A stretch of DNA of 64,000 nt, taken from positions 930,001 to 994,000 of the forward strand of contig NC_039495.1 of assembly GCF_003590095.1 (NCBI RefSeq), read 5' to 3'. The stretch is from Trichoplusia ni (Eukaryota; Arthropoda; Insecta; Lepidoptera; Noctuidae). Below are positions 27,101 to 38,859 of this stretch, piece after piece. Below the pieces are notes generated by a model. That model saw only the letters and a program-made list of their open reading frames with translations. It had not been told where the DNA came from and ran no database searches. Position 1 is the first letter of the stretch, and each line of letters opens with the position of its first letter. The translations under genes and the position numbers were made by a program.

Positions 27101-28067
27101 TTATAAAACTGATTTTTAATATCAGATTCCAGCTCGATAAAAGAATTGTAAGCAATAATCACAAACTACACTAAACACGAAAAAGTTAAGTATCAAATAG
27201 AGTCGGACGTGAAACGTTTATAATTTAGGGGAAGGTACTCAAAGGATCAGTAATAACTCGTGTTAATATTATTGGCGTCATCGCGGGCCCTCTGAGGTCC
27301 GACATCCGAGGATATAATTAACGCTACTTACGGCCTTCAGCTGCGTCTGACACCACACTCCAATAGAACGCTTTATTTCTCTCTATAAGTGTCGTAATAT
27401 TAAGAAAAGCTGTCATTTATTACGCACAATATTATTATTTATTGCTTAGTTTTGGTAATGATAAACCGAAGCATATTTATGTATTGTAGGACGAACACAA
27501 AGGAATGAATGTTTTTGTTTCTTTAGCAATTTATATTAAACTGTCGGACAATACGAACTAAAAACGAAGTTTAAAGAAACAGGCGCGTATTATCCTAAAA
27601 ACAATATTATCTAAATAGGCAGAGTAAACTCGTCGGATAATTTCTGCGTTCATTAATAACTGACAAAGATCCTCGCCTCTGCTAAGCTCCTTGTCTCGTG
27701 TATTCGTCGCGACCATACTGACACCGAAACTCAACCCTACCACACTGAACATAGAGCTCTTGTTAGAATGACATTTAAAAACATAATCCTCTTTCCGAGC
27801 CATTATCTTTGTAATACGTACAATTAATACTTAACATCATTTGAAATCGTTTTCAATTTTAGACTGATCACCTGCGACACCTCAAGTTAGCAAAGGATCA
27901 GAGTGGAAAACAACTGTTAGTGAATAAACAAATGATTAATTTAAAGCTGGCGAGTACCAAGTCGAAACCAGAAACTACTTCAGTTAATGATTATCTCAAG
28001 TCGGTGGGTGTTTATGAATAGAACCGACATTACCCAGCAGCGCCTATTTAATGAACCAAAAAATATA
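18154..28067. other. Gene-free stretch, probably intronic or intergenic
   Basis: No exon is supported. CG-rich islands lie at 19945-20000, 21795-21890, 25650-25720 and 26426-26462. The longest open frame of the window is here (minus strand, 21527-21108, 139 codons), but it has no good start context, an A+T-driven composition and no recognisable domain, so I leave it out. The stretch lies 3' of the protein gene at 28 kb and upstream of ratchet site 2 on the minus strand. Confidence 0.55.
26426..26462. repeat. CG-rich imperfect tandem repeat
   Basis: Units related to GGGGCGCGGGC recur three times with about 11-bp spacing. G-runs give some quadruplex potential on the plus strand. Confidence 0.75.
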
Positions 28068-28073
28068 TTTATT
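28068..28073 (-). terminator. Candidate poly(A) signal AATAAA
   Basis: Minus-strand AATAAA lies about 150 nt downstream of the proposed stop codon at 28223-28221. The hexamer is common by chance in this A+T-rich DNA. The correct strand and a sensible distance from an independently derived last exon give it some weight. Confidence 0.4.
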
Positions 28074-28220
28074 CTTATGTATGTATGCACGTATAGCCTG
28101 GCCTCGTTGAAAACCCTTTACACCTTAGTCCTCTGGGGGGTAGACAAACATAATATTCCATGATTACTTATGCATACGATTAAAATGTACGAACTCGGGA
28201 GCAGCGGTAATTAGCAGGGT

Positions 28221-28241
28221 TCAGTAAACAGGGTTAATAAG
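28221..28241 (-). CDS. Candidate last coding exon of the 28-kb gene
   Basis: A strong minus-strand acceptor (T-rich tract ending GCCTTAGTTTCAG) precedes 28241. The preceding exon ends in phase 0, and reading on in that phase gives Leu-Ile-Asn-Pro-Val-Tyr then TGA. The implied intron (28358-28242) is 117 bases, GTGAGT to CAG, similar in size to the 140-base intron upstream. An AATAAA follows about 150 nt later. A last exon with only six sense codons is unusual but acceptable. Alternatively, the donor at 28358 joins a more distant exon outside this window. Confidence 0.4.
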   Translation of the reverse strand, partial: LINPVY

Positions 28242-28951
28242 CTGAAACTAAGGCAAAAACAAAAACCCTAATTTGCGCTAATTCAAGAAATATAGCTTAC
28301 GTCCTGCTTGGTAAAGTTAGTTAGTTGTCATGTTGTGCTTGTTTGTGATGGTACTCACCGAGAAGGCCTTGAGGAAGACGAGGCACTGTATGATGCCCTC
28401 CATGGTGTCGCCGGTGAGGCAGAAGGTGCCGGTGAGGTGGCGGCCCTTCTTGTCGCCGATGGCGGGCGCGGCGGCCAGGCTGGCGTGCACCAGCGCGCCG
28501 CGCGGCCGCGCGTCCCGCGTGGCGCCCAGCACGCCCGGCAGCGGAGCGCCTTCCATCAGCCGAGCCAGCGGGTCCATGCCCGCTACGCTGCACTCATCGC
28601 GCTGCTCCACTAACGCACTGCCCGTTATTTATCTTCTGTTTTCTCTCACAACTGACAGGCACTATTTGACTTTTTGGGTGAGTAGGTCCACGGATAGTAA
28701 AATGGTTTCACTTGCAGAAAAGTACTAGGCTGTCAGTATCGCACAGGAGGTGTTTACGGGCGTTCGATGACGTCGATGCGCGACGACACGGACAGCACCG
28801 AGGGTGTGATGGCGCGGTTGCCGCTGCAGAGGCTCTTGCACTCCTCACACTGACACTTCTGGTGCTCCGGATTCCAGCACTCACTATTTAAGAGTAACGT
28901 GACGAACGTATAGATCAACACAGCCATTCCAACTATAATGTATACTTCCAT
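28221..28951 (-). CDS. Compact gene model, 157-residue secreted or membrane-anchored protein
   Basis: Joining 28951-28758, 28617-28359 and 28241-28221 gives an uninterrupted 157-codon frame across two short GT-AG introns of 140 and 117 bases. The predicted product has one N-terminal hydrophobic segment (residues 4-21) and eight cysteines (25, 33, 35, 38, 42, 74, 131, 143), five of them packed within 18 residues. There is no other transmembrane segment and no domain I recognise. This suggests a small secreted or single-pass protein with disulphides, but that is inference. The first two coding exons are well supported. The last exon and the start are model choices. If the exons instead belong to a larger gene, the start would lie upstream and the donor at 28358 would lead to a distant exon. 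Confidence 0.5.
28359..28617 (-). CDS. Coding exon of an unrecognised small protein
   Basis: This 259-base exon is the clearest coding sequence in the window. It is G+C-rich against its surroundings, with third positions nearly all G or C, and open in one frame only in a sensible way. It starts after GGGCAG (28618 is the last intron base), entering with one base that completes a Pro codon from the upstream exon. It ends in phase 0 before a consensus GTGAGT donor (28358-28353). It encodes residues 66-151 of the proposed product: an acidic start (ALVEQRDECS), an Arg/Ala/Gly-rich middle, then a conserved-looking C-terminal part with GDKKGRHLTGTFC and TMEGIIQCLVFLKAFS, including Cys 131 and 143. 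I do not recognise the family. Open frames on the other strand and in the shifted frame are shadows of its base composition. Confidence 0.85.
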
Positions 28952-28995
28952 ACTGCACTTACACTTTTTGGCACACAATTTGGCACGCGATGTTC
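28758..28995 (-). CDS. Coding exon with N-terminal hydrophobic segment
   Basis: This 238-base exon has an acceptor TTTGACAG before 28995 and a GTAAAC donor after 28758. Two leftover bases (CC) combine with T from the next exon to make Pro, so the phases agree exactly. ATG at 28951-28949 has A at -3 and G at +4, a good context, so I start the protein there. Residues 4-21 are hydrophobic (YIIVGMAVLIYTFVTLLL). A cysteine cluster follows (C25, C33, C35, C38, C42), then a Ser-rich stretch and RIDVIERP. The frame stays open upstream of the ATG within the exon and would add a basic segment (AKLCAKKCKC). An earlier start with a type II anchor is therefore the alternative. Signal peptide or signal anchor cannot be told apart by eye. 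Confidence 0.75.
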
Positions 28996-29061
28996 CTGTC
29001 AAATTTAATATGATAATGACGCATCGTTTTGGTAATAAAATATTCCATCAGTGGTGTTTAC

Positions 29062-29225
29062 CTGTGTTGTTTGAAATTAAATGTAGTAAAACGAAATGTA
29101 TTAATTAAATCGAATTCGGCTCCGACCATTTATCATTTTTAACGGCGGAGCGGCGCGGTGTTGCGCGGCTCGGCGCGGCGCGCGCCTCCAGCCACCAGTC
29201 ATGGCCGGCGCCGGATGATTTACAT
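29062..29225 (-). other. Candidate 5' leader exon with CG-rich promoter region
   Basis: A minus-strand CAG|GTAAAC donor follows 29062, leaving a 66-base intron (29061-28996) before the first coding exon. Read through that junction, the main frame meets a TAA at 29107-29105 with no ATG in between. This segment could only be leader, and the ATG at 28951 would then open the frame. The region 29140-29220 is strongly CG-rich, and a TATA-like TATTTAAA lies at 29258-29251 (minus strand), about 30 bases before a possible start site near 29225. A 66-base intron is short but known in insects. No initiator motif is obvious, so the transcription start is a guess. Confidence 0.3.
29101..29202 (-). CDS. 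Possible upstream ORF (33 codons) in the leader
   Basis: ATG at 29202-29200 opens a 33-codon Arg/Ala-rich frame ending at TAA 29103-29101, wholly inside the proposed leader and out of frame with the main protein. If the leader is real, this uORF could lower translation of the main frame. It is driven by the CG-rich island and may mean nothing. Confidence 0.2.
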   Translation of the reverse strand: MTGGWRRAPRRAAQHRAAPPLKMINGRSRIRFN

Positions 29226-29302
29226 ACGACGCGTGTATCCGCGCCACCATTTAAATAGAATCATTCCAAACATCGTCTGTTTTGCATGCAAAAGTGTTTA
29301 AC

Positions 29303-32300
29303 GTTTCAAACCTTTAACACGTCAATAACAAAACAAAGAATATTTAAGTCAGAAAGCTTTTGAAGTGCATCAGTAAATATTTATTTACTATGGACGAAGT
29401 ACATTTTTTTTGTGTACAGCGCACTGGTGGCTTGCTTGTCTTTAACGTTTACATAAGACCACCGTATCACAAGTCCTCATCGCTAATAGTGAACATTTAC
29501 AGGTAGCCGAGTGTGGTCGGCCAGCAGGACGTGCAGGCCCGTACAACAACAAACTCATTCCCGACTGATTGGCCTCATTGTGAGACGGGGTCGCGGGGTT
29601 TTATCTCCTCACGTACCGACGTTCAATCACGACGTATTCAATCGAACGACACACTTACCTACCTACTATTGTATATATTAGCTGGGACGGGAACAATTTT
29701 CTCAAAATACGTTTCAGGCGAAGACGTGATATAATTTTTAGATATTTTTACATCTCGTCTCGGTAAAACTTCTTACAACGGGTATCGAGGTCACTGAACT
29801 TTAATAGCTAAAAAATCAGAAATTTGTGACATTAAAATATAATATAATTCTCCCGTAGTACAGTACAGACTAAGGTATTATTATGGTCGGCCATTTCATC
29901 TCATGATTTATAAATTCCTATAAACGACGTTGTTGTTGAAAACAAACATTTCTGTAGGATGTAATCGAAAGCAAGTACCTCAGAATACAATTTCAATTAG
30001 TGTAACATAACGAGCAGTTATTGTCAGTATAAATAGGCTTAAAGTAAACATTGTGCGGATGTTATTCCTTAGCATTGCCAATTATACGCGATATTTTAGC
30101 ATAATTCCCTGTAAATGAGAACTGTTCAATGATAACAAGTCGTCTTGTTACGTTCAATGTTACTTAGAAATATGTCTTATCTGTCTGTATCTCGGCGATA
30201 ACTAACTAGTTATGTTAATAATAAGGAACTTAAAGTTACCTGTCTTTAACTACTGTCTAAACTGTATGAGAATCAATCAAGGTGCAAAAATGAAACGTTT
30301 GAAGTAGGTATTTAGTCATTTTTTGAATATTTTTAAAGTGTATATACTTCGCTCTACTTTGCTTACTTGCGATAGATAAGTTTAAAAAGAATGAATGTAT
30401 TTCAACAAAAGATTCTTGGCACTATACGATCTTTAATATAGTTCTGCCTAGTGTCACAGGTGTCACTCCTCTATGGAGTAATTGTCAGTAAGTGTAGCGA
30501 GCATGTTAACAGCACATCGGTGCCGCTGCTGGGTAACGAGCGCCGATCAACGTGACTCACTCCACACGTGTGTCGTTTATCATAAGCGAGAAGCTCTCGT
30601 GGGACCGATGAAAGGCGTTCACTACCTACATGATTAGTCGTCGAACTAATTACTATTAACACTACTTATTGATTTACCAGCGAAATGCGTGTTCAGAAAT
30701 GAAGATCGAACTTTAAGATTACTGGCAAAGAAAAGTAAGAGTACCTATAGAATGAAAATGTAATTAATGTAATTTGTGTCATTTGAAATGTAAGAGCTAA
30801 GATCAAGCTAAAGCTAAGGTGATTTCGTTACTTGGCTACGTCCCGCTCCTCACTTGGCACAGTCCGTACAGACACAACACATACACAGAGATCATGATAT
30901 TATAAAGCTAGAGCAAGACGTTCCGGACGCTGGCTGGAGCTCAAAGCGTTTATGACAATATTAACAGGACGCTAAAGCTTTCATCTCTTTAGATAAATAT
31001 TTCTTCTGAAAGATTTAAAGCCGTTTAATCTCGTAATGTAAGCCTTTACAAATTTAACTTCTCCGAAACTTTGACACAAGTAAGGTCAAGCGCTATTTAC
31101 CTTTGAATTTCACAGACCACGCTCTGGCGAAATAATATTTACATTACTTAACATTCGCGTTGAATTCTAAACTCACTTTATTTACACATCGAATCGTTAA
31201 AGCAAGACAAATCTACTTTAAATTACATGAAAAAGAAAACAATTTAACTAAAACCAGGCAATGAAGAGCTCAGACAATAGGTCCTGAGAAATTCCCCGTA
31301 ATCACCCCAGCACTGGCCCCATCCGACAATCTTTGCAAATCGTGCAATTACAGATTTTCAATCAAACATCTCACCATTGGAATAGCGCCGCGATTTAGCA
31401 CTCTATTCGAACACAATAGAGTTGACATTGGAGCGTGGCCGCAACAAAGGGTAGGTTACTGGGAGTTAAGAGCGTTAAGTTGGGGTACTTTATGAGTACA
31501 ATGTTAATGTCGTGTAAGCCCGGGCTACTGTGATGTAGATTAGTAGTAATGGTCGATGGGCGCCGTGATACGCCGATATTAATGTATTTGCAGCGCGGGA
31601 TCGATGTGATGGATAGCGCTCGTTCCGCGCGAGACGCCCGCTCCCGCTCCGAGCGGCGCGGCGAGCGGCGCGGGCTGCTCGCCGCCATTAAGTATTTATC
31701 TCACACGCCCGCGGCTGCGCTCTTAACCTAGAAACGTTTGAATTGTACCGCGCACGCCGCGTTGGCGTAAAATAAAATATGTACACCTAATACCCTTAAG
31801 AATTCAAATATTTTGCAAGCTGTAATAATGAAGATTATAAAAAATCAACTTAAATAAAAATTACCAATTGTTTAGATTTTCATAGTTTGGTATACGTGGA
31901 GTCGTCTATGCTTAGGATTCCTAGATGGTAGCATAACTTAGTAACAATTACCGAAAGTAATCAAAGATTAGTTTGCAATTTACATAAAAATAGGATGGAA
32001 AAAAATATGGAAAAGGAACTCTATATCGAGACGCGGGTCCACATTGCTACATGTGATAATGTGTCATTATCTTCCCAAAGACATGGCTTTACATGCCATT
32101 GAAACTAACATAAACGGCACATTATTCAGGCGACGCTTACGAACGTAATTCGTGACGACGTCGACGTGAGTAAAAAAATATGGTAAACGGTGTATAAAAC
32201 TCAAGTGATCGTAAAACGATATCATTTACTTTGATGACGGTAATGGCGCCGCGTCCCCCCGCGCGCCGAGACGGGCGTCGCGCGCTCTGATAGCGCGGCT

Positions 32301-32843
32301 CGCGGAGATTAGCGCGCAAACAGACGGACAACATTTACATTTTAGTACGGATTACGTTCCTTGTAGCTGGTTACTGCGAGCCGTGGCCTGCACTGTTTGC
32401 TTACCACACATTTATTATGTTTTTATATTCAGTAGCTTCGCCTAAAATAATACTATTTGTACGAGAGTCTTGTTTAACAAGATTTCCTGAATATGGTGAT
32501 TAGGCTTTATTCGTCTAGCGTCAAACGTTTCTCTCCCATTGGACTACATAATGTGAAAAATAATCGCGAAGCATGAGATAAAATAACAGAGCCAACAAAC
32601 ATGAGGGTCCTAAACAAACCGAGGCGAGGTTTCGGACGTGACACCGGCGCCTGCGTAAACATCAACACTGCGCTATTGTGGCGCGCCAAATTAACTGTAT
32701 TATGCCTCCAAGAAAACCAACCGCAAACATACGACAAAAGAAGAACAACGAACAACCGATCACATGTTCACGCATTTATGAGTCGTCCCGGACGGAGCGG
32801 ACGTGTGTACAAAGAGACAAGCAATATATGACAGCGCTGTAAA
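29303..32843. other. Gene-free stretch
   Basis: Nothing coding is supported. CG-rich patches are at 31615-31690 and 32248-32310, with Arg-rich spurious frames on both strands. No repeat family is recognised before the Helitron at 32844. Confidence 0.55.
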
Positions 32844-33034
32844 TCTAATATATAAAATTCTCGATTCACAGTTTACGTAATTGAACTCCTCCGGAGCGGC
32901 TCGACCAATTCTCATGAGTTTTTGTGTGCACGTTGGGTAGGTCGGCGAATCAGTCATGTATTTTTCACATTCATTTTTCTTTCTTTGTCTAGAACTCATG
33001 TGCATAGCAAAATAACATTTGCTGGGACAGCTAG
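32844..33034 (+). mobile_element. Short non-autonomous Helitron (lepidopteran type)
   Basis: The 191-bp element begins TCTAATATATAAAATTC and ends CAGCTAG, inserted between host A and T as Helitrons do, with no target duplication. A 6-bp stem (33006-33011 with 33018-33023, AGCAAA/TTTGCT) with a 6-base loop sits 11 bases before the CTAG end, the standard Helitron 3' terminator. The inner sequence (CTCCTCCGGAGCGGCTCGACC, TTTTGTGTGCACGTTGGGTAGG in the central part) matches my memory of abundant lepidopteran Helitron copies. It encodes no Rep/helicase and would have depended on an autonomous partner. Confidence 0.85.
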
Positions 33035-33058
33035 TGAAATTATAATTATATAGCAAGT

Positions 33059-33092
33059 TTAAATCTAATCCAAGAGTTAAATCTAATCTACA
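33059..33092. repeat. 18-bp tandem duplication beside the Helitron
   Basis: TAAATCTAATC occurs at 33059 and again 18 bases later at 33077. The related TAAATCTAAT is also found at the Helitron's left edge (32840). This may be coincidence in A+T-rich DNA or a local duplication of the insertion site. Confidence 0.55.
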
Positions 33093-35946
33093 TAATTATA
33101 GGGTGAGAAATAAACCTCATCACAACATAAGCGGACAAACGAGTGCAATTTTGTTCATCAACGAATTTCCTCGAGGACATAAAACAGAATCTTCGTGAGC
33201 CGTTTTTATCGCACCATCACGAAAACACCTCACAAGCAGAAAGTATTTTCAATAAGTAAATGTTTCGCTCGTTAAAGAAATCAGCACAACAAAAGGTAAC
33301 CTGTTTGATCCTCGATCTAGATGCTCAGTACCCAGTGCAGAAGAAATACAAGAATAATGACATCGTATAGAGTAATGTCGTTCGCAATCCTCCGAGAATA
33401 CCTTACTCTTTAACTTTTGGAATAAAATAGTAATCACATCGGCTGGAGCCGGTGGTGGAGCCTCTATACACAAGTTTGGAATAAGTTAACATTAATTTCG
33501 ATGTTAAACAATAGAATGGAAGCAGAAAAGTTGAGTGTCTCGGATTGGATTAACTGGAACAGTGAGCAAATAAAGCTTTCTCTATATTGTTAGGAATCAG
33601 AAATAGTATTGTTATAGGTCTTGAGGTACTTCGATAGAATTCTCATTATTGTGCAAGATCAATGTGCTCGTACGGTACAGTTGGCTTAGCAAGAACATAT
33701 TATTTTACGTGAACATCTCTCAAATGTACTTCTGTATGTAAAAGCAGTACTAGAAGATGTCTCGAACATTTCTAGAGAAAGTTTCCAAGATTCCTAGTAG
33801 CTAGTCCTCTAGTGGAACGCTATCTAAGATCTAAAACTTTGTCAAATCCAAGTGGAAGGGTAACTCGATCCGCAGTGAAAATGTGTGAGCTCTCGAGTAT
33901 GATTCCTTTCAAGCAGGAAAGTAAAATTTTAACTTTTTAAGCCTTCCTAGATCCTGACATTATTCTCTCTTAAAGTAGTGCGAGTTTAGACGTTTTCTGC
34001 TGAGTTTACTCTCTCTAAGTTCGCAAATATTATCTCTGTTTATTAATTCCATATCTTAGGTCCAAATTATTAATAAAATAAAAATGGAAGGTCGTCAGGT
34101 TTCAACTCCATTACAGAATAACGTCTTTACAAATTCATGTCAACATGACCTGCAGTTCGGAAAAACACGTGAATCTGTGTGTTATCTGTGTTTAAGCTCT
34201 GGCACCAGGCCGTGCTTCAACCACCGATAAGATTTACCTCACGACCTCTTTTCCTCTCTAACAACAAATATTCGCTGAAGCGGGACGGGAATGCACGTGT
34301 AAGTCCTAATTAGCGTCCGAAAATGTTCTATCGGTTCTTTCATTCGTTAAGTGTGCGAGCCGGGGCAGGCAGTATTCCCTCGACCCAGTTCCACTGGAAC
34401 ACATAATTAAAGGCAGGAACTCTAAAAATCTTCGCACAAAGAGCACAAAGGCACAGTTTTAAAACCGACAAATGACGATCAGTTCCCGCGCTGTTTTGAG
34501 CGCCCGCGCTAATCAGCAGCGGAATAATAATACCGACAGAGGTTTTAATGCAAACTATTGTTCAAGTCCTTTTATTGCAGGAATAACTAGCATTTAAGTG
34601 AATGTCCAAAATTTTACTTCGTTTTGTAAATTTGAGTAAAATTCGAAACATGAACTAAACGTCTACGGGACCTCGCAGTACATTATGCTACTATGGAATT
34701 AATTAGTGCTACTGAAATTAATTAGCACACGTAGAAACACGTGCATTCTTGCTACCAAACCATCGTAGCACAGAGGTGAATTTTCTCTGAAACTACATAA
34801 ATGCAATTAACTTTGAGGCTCTTTGTCCTGCTAATGTTCATATGATTAGGTCATTAGATGTCGATGACGTGCTGAAACCATACCCTGTAATCCGTTTACG
34901 TTAGTATTTAATTAATTCGTTTCATAATTAATTAAGCACTACGCAGCGTGGGATTTCCAGTATTTTAAATTTCTGATTAACATTTAATAAGATTTCACAG
35001 GTGTGCTATTCACGGGACTATAGATAGATGTGTGAAGGCCGTGTTCATGTAGAGCTACTTATGTACAAGTATGTGTGTTGTTGTGAGTATCAGATGTGTC
35101 GAGTATAACCTACGTCTGTCATTGCAGTATTGATCTGATCAGTATCTGTTTGAGTTAAACGTTGACGATGTTTACAGTTTACATAAAGGAGAAACCCGCC
35201 GCCGCTTCTATCTTGACTGTCTTATTTTTTCATCATCACTTTATCTTGCGATATCTAAGTGGCAAAAGTTTTAAAAGTTCTTGCATCGCTCATCACGGCG
35301 TCTCGGTTATTACGAGGCATCACTTGCGGCTGTTTGAGAATATTCCGCTTGAAGTGAGAAAGGTTTCGGAGTGTGGCGCTCTCGCCGGCCACTCGCCTCT
35401 CGGTGTCTGCAGGATATTGCTGCGAGGCACGTGTGCTAAAGTGCTCGCTCTCGGCACACAAGCATTCCCGGCACATGTCGAGCTGACCGTGTTTTACAGC
35501 TGTATGTAATCTGTCGCACTACTGCAGTACTGTACTCCAACGGGATTTACTGCCAGTGCCGGGTAACGTGTTCTCATTCTAAGTTTGTTTCCGGCATAAC
35601 ATACATATTCCACAATTTAATTACGAGAAATATTTAGGAGTAAGGTTTATAAGAGAGCTGGCTGTCGGTGACACATGTCGGAGGCGCTATGCGGAGCTCC
35701 ACTACTTACATACGAGCGCGCGATGTATGAAGTACAAACACAAACTTAGCAATAACAGCTACACTACACACTGTTTTCCATAAACACAACATTCCCCTTT
35801 AACGGAGGACCTGGCCGCCATTTTTGTTTATTTTTCCACTAAAGTCTTTCAAGTATAGAGGAAACGGCGCTCAGAACTAACATACTGCATTCTATTCCTG
35901 AGTTTTTATTATTTGTAGACTAAACAGGATAAAGTTGCGCGTTACA

Positions 35947-35990
35947 CGGCGGAGCGCGGCGGAGCGGCGGAGCGCGGCGGAGCGGCGGAG
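35947..35990. repeat. CG-rich minisatellite with compound 18-bp period
   Basis: CGGCGGAG recurs at 35947, 35957, 35965, 35975 and 35983, with spacing alternating 10 and 8 bases, so the true unit is 18 bp. Confidence 0.85.
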
Positions 35991-38859
35991 GGCGGGGTGG
36001 AGATATACTGCTACAGGGATATCGGGCGCTTGTTCTTTCGTTCAGGTTTACTTTTGATGCCTCGCTAAGCTTAACTGACAACAATATTAATGCACAGACT
36101 CTATATATTCGGCTGAGCGTGGGACGACTTTACTCTACGCCGAGAAATGTTAAAATTGAAGTATCAAATATACTTCAAGTTTATATTTGTAGTGTGGGCA
36201 GGATTTTGGCGTGGGTTGCTCATGTCTCGGAAAGATGGATGGATCGTTTAATATAATAAGAAAGACCAAGGAGTGACTGCCGACGCGGCGACAGGTGAAT
36301 GGAGATAAAATACATTTTGTAGTAGCCACAAATAAATATTAATTCGTAAAAAAATGGAAGACTAAGTCTCTTTCAAAACTTTAACAAGTCTTTATTTACA
36401 AGTCAAACTAGCGTGCATGTACCAAAGGAAATTGTGGACGTCACTTCTCTTACAGTACACAGTACAGTGACATCCTTTCACAGATCGTTGTGAGAATATT
36501 CGCGAGAGTAATGTATTCTTATTGTGAGCATATTCGTATGGCACATCGCTCATGAATATATTCATAGTGCAAGCCAGCCACGTAAGAATGTGACTAGTTA
36601 GCGAGTGACGTCACAAGGCTCTGATCGTTACTCATCGAACTAGTTAGGTTAGTTCGAGCCGCTTGTCGGCTGAGACTGCTCGGTCAGGGCGCAAGTTGTG
36701 GCAGGCGGGAGGTTTCGAGGTACGTATTGTGTTACGATAACTTGTACTGAAAGCGAACTAGTTTTTTGTTTAGATATGTGCAATTTGTTAGGTAAAGATA
36801 AGTGTTTGGAAATCAAAAATCCTTTTTAATTAGTAGTTTTACCGTTACCCTCATAAATTATTTCAATTTAATCATTAACAGTGTCGTGGACGTTTTTGTA
36901 TAATAATCGTGGACACTTATGACTTGCTCCCATGTATGCTCGTGTCGAACTAAACGCGCGACAAACATTGACTCTTCGCCGTCAGCGCCCTCTGTGATCT
37001 GGTGATTAATGATCGCACACTGTTAACGCACCACTTACAACTGGGGCGCTATGTCAAGAATAGGAATATCTACAGCTATATACACACAACCTACATAAAT
37101 GTTATGGCGTTTTAGTAATTATGTCACTAAAAATAATTTATTGGAAAAAACACGGTTGTCATAAAAATGTAAGAGGCATGTGACAACAAAACATTACCTT
37201 CATGTCTCTTGATAAACTACTCTGACAATACGATGTACTTTAAAAGCCAGTTTTGAAACGTGAAACAAAATACACAAGCACTCAACAGCTCGTCACATTT
37301 ATATCCCGAGATCAAACAGAGTGACAGCGCGGTCGACGCCGACGTCATTTGCCGACAACAACACCAGAGTAACACAGATGAAGCTCTAAACGGATTTACA
37401 TAACAATTATATAACGCTACTTCTTCAATGAGAATCCGAACAGAAAATCTGCAACACTCCTTTATGAATAGAAGTGGGAACATATAGACATCAAACATGC
37501 TCGCACAAGTTAGACATTGTAATTATATTACACAATAAACGTACAAACAGCGAACTGTTGAGCTATATATAGAAGCGAACGTGAAATCCAAAACAAAACT
37601 TGGAATAACTTTATACATCGGAATAATAGCAATCTGACAAGAGTGGAGTAGCGAGGTTTTAGTACCAGGATATCAGGTGAGAGGAGAGCTTTTAGAATGA
37701 TAACGAGAATATGGTTTTCTATTGTACCGATATCAAATCCGTTATACTTGACAGGTTTTGTTGTTTAATATCTAGCTTGACAGTTGATAGCTAATACAGT
37801 TTGAACTAGAAATTAGAGATTTGTCCTGCAGTTAGACAGATATGACCACGGAAAATGGGTTGACTGTTAAGTACACAATCAGCCAGGGTAAAAAAAAATA
37901 GCATCATTTTTTTTGTGCTTAAAATTTTATTACGTATGTGCATTTATTAGTGATATAAGATGTAACACGATATTAATACAATGTTGTGATTAGCACGATG
38001 TTAAAATTCTGCCACAGTAACCGCACCTGCACAATAGATTGTAGGCACCGACTACAATATTTGTATAGTGTTCACTAGTAGGTAGAGCGGTGCAGAAATG
38101 TTTGCGAGTAATTAAAGTGATGTTTTGGCGAGCCAGTGTTACCGGCTACAGGCTTTGTGGCGCCTGCGGACGTCCGTGTAATGGCCACATTGTGCGGCTC
38201 CTGCGGCCGCCACCTTCCTGCTGCAGCAACAATAGCCCACTACACACTACACTACTACGAGATACTCTCAACTCTACCGCGACTCAACGAGCCGACGGAT
38301 GAAGACTCAATACTAATTCATCATAAGTGATACGAAACAAAGTTAAATCATAAGAATTCTCCGTTATTTACATTTTATTAAAATTTAATAGCAAACATCA
38401 AATACCATTAATGCTAACCTAACGAAACACTAAACTTTTAAAATATAAGTACAGTTCCCTCCGCTGCTAAAAATAGCATATCATAGTTATACCCAAGGAA
38501 ACTCTTTCCTTCACCACTTGCCTCGGTAAAGCTGGGGGAAAGATACAGCTCAACACAATCCCGACCAATCCGTCTGTCCGTCAACTTGAAACATTTGCAC
38601 AAAAACAACAATGAGCTGACACAACGTAAGTGGGGCTTATGATATAGATAAATTGAGGTTTTTAAGCAAACCGGCGGAATAGTTGGACGAATAATATACC
38701 GTAGTACCAATTTAAAATGCGTTCAAAAGCTTATATTTTAGTAAGAAGAAAATCCATTTCTTTAGTGCCATAGGTTCGTGGGAAACAATCCAGTGCCGCA
38801 ATTAGACTACGCGTACGCTACGTAAACTGCTACGAATTTTCCATTTCTTGTAGCGCTCG

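Noticed and set aside
28308..28728. Plus-strand frames of 101 and 132 codons over the 28-kb exon
   Set aside because: Shadows of the high-G+C minus-strand exon. The minus reading has in-phase splice sites and G/C-ending codons.
36984..37000. Second CTCF-like site (GCGCCCTCTGTG)
   Set aside because: Only the AGAGGGCGC half matches. The remaining positions do not fit the consensus.
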